Origin: Botryococcus braunii | Taxonomy: Eukaryota; Chlorophyta; Trebouxiophyceae | DNA: 12,500 nt | Reading direction: 5' to 3' | Assembly: GCA_002005505.1 (NCBI GenBank) | Contig: KV908420.1 | Location: 340,557-353,056 of the forward strand | In this document: positions 11,956 to 12,500 of the stretch, piece after piece | Layout of the letters: every line of letters begins with the position of its first letter | How positions within the stretch are numbered: the first letter of the stretch is position 1 | The notes under the pieces: model-generated | What the model saw: only the letters and a program-made list of their open reading frames with translations | Told to the model about the DNA's origin: nothing | Database searches by the model: none | Made by a program: the position numbers and the translations under genes

Positions 11956-12500
11956 CATATATGCAGGCCCCGGCACCATGCAAGGCAAGCAGACAGACGG
12001 ACAAACAGAAAAACCAAGCAAACAAGCAAGAAAGATGAAACAGAGATACACATTCTGCACCGCCCTCAAACCCACGCGCCCCCAGAAGTAGAGTGATGTC
12101 AAGTAAGAAGCCCATTAGCAGGGACTGCATGCAACGCAGTCATGAAAGTTAGTTGTGTGCCTGTTCCTCCCCACATTCAACAGCACGACTGATCGGAAAC
12201 CAAGAGTTTGGGGGCACGTGGCATGGGCCAAACCTTGTCCAACCGTGGCGTTGACATATAGGACTGGGGGTTTGTCGAGGGCTGTACCATGGGTGCAACA
12301 CCCACGTGGGAGAAAACATGGTGCTAAATCAATACGACGCTAATTCATATACCCCCGTGGACCGTGGGGTCTTGCAAGACCCCCGTCTCCCGCCAGCAAT
12401 ATTCTAAAAGGATTAAGGGGGTGGAAAGCACTTGCGAGGGTGCCCTCGAAGCGCACGTTTGCTCAAACCCAAAAGAAAAATAGCACCAGGGAGAGACGAG
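11956..12500. other. Right-hand flank, no gene supported
   Basis: Mixed sequence. Two compact inverted repeats are visible near the end (12366-12383 and 12434-12447). I find no coding frame with motifs or splice support on either strand. Confidence 0.45.
12366..12383. repeat. 18-bp perfect palindrome
   Basis: GGGGTCTTGCAAGACCCC equals its own reverse complement. About 50 bp on, CGAGGG-TG-CCCTCG forms a second short inverted repeat. Confidence 0.92.

Overview
This window comes from a nuclear genome, most likely that of a photosynthetic eukaryote such as a microalga or other non-land-plant lineage. Its genes are broken by spliceosomal introns. One gene encodes a DWARF27-like (DUF4033) protein, a family typical of plastid-bearing lineages. 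Introns and spacers carry very long microsatellites and poly-C/poly-G runs. I cannot name the species. No tRNA, rRNA, CRISPR array or intact transposon was seen.

Layout. Positions 1-878 are a 3' flank with a poly-C run and a degenerate G-run repeat. A D27-like gene of five exons (266 aa predicted) runs on the minus strand from 4847 to 879. Its coding exons are short, but its introns hold a 13-copy 31-bp minisatellite, a triplicated intron/exon junction, (CA)44, a long (GA) tract and about 450 bp of trinucleotide repeat. A 318-bp gap (4848-5165) separates it from a head-to-head gene on the plus strand, an NAA50-type N-alpha-acetyltransferase (5166-6244, four exons, 183 aa). The spacer 6245-9665 has no gene I can support. 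It holds a 149-bp direct duplication, (GT)48, several tandem repeats and an unusual set of long perfect or near-perfect palindromes. A third gene, on the minus strand (11667-9666, four exons, 431 aa), encodes a low-complexity protein with two helical or coiled-coil segments that I do not recognise. It converges with NAA50. Its upstream flank (11668-12500) contains C-run and 32-bp tandem repeats.

The three gene models were built by hand. Homology (D27, NAA50) or reading-frame logic fixed the exon edges, and every phase closes to an intact reading frame. All ten introns end in CAG and all ten upstream exons end in AG. Nine donors are GT and one appears to be GC. D27-like would act in plastid carotenoid metabolism if the family function holds, and NAA50 in protein N-terminal acetylation. 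Nothing in the sequence links the two beyond the shared promoter interval.
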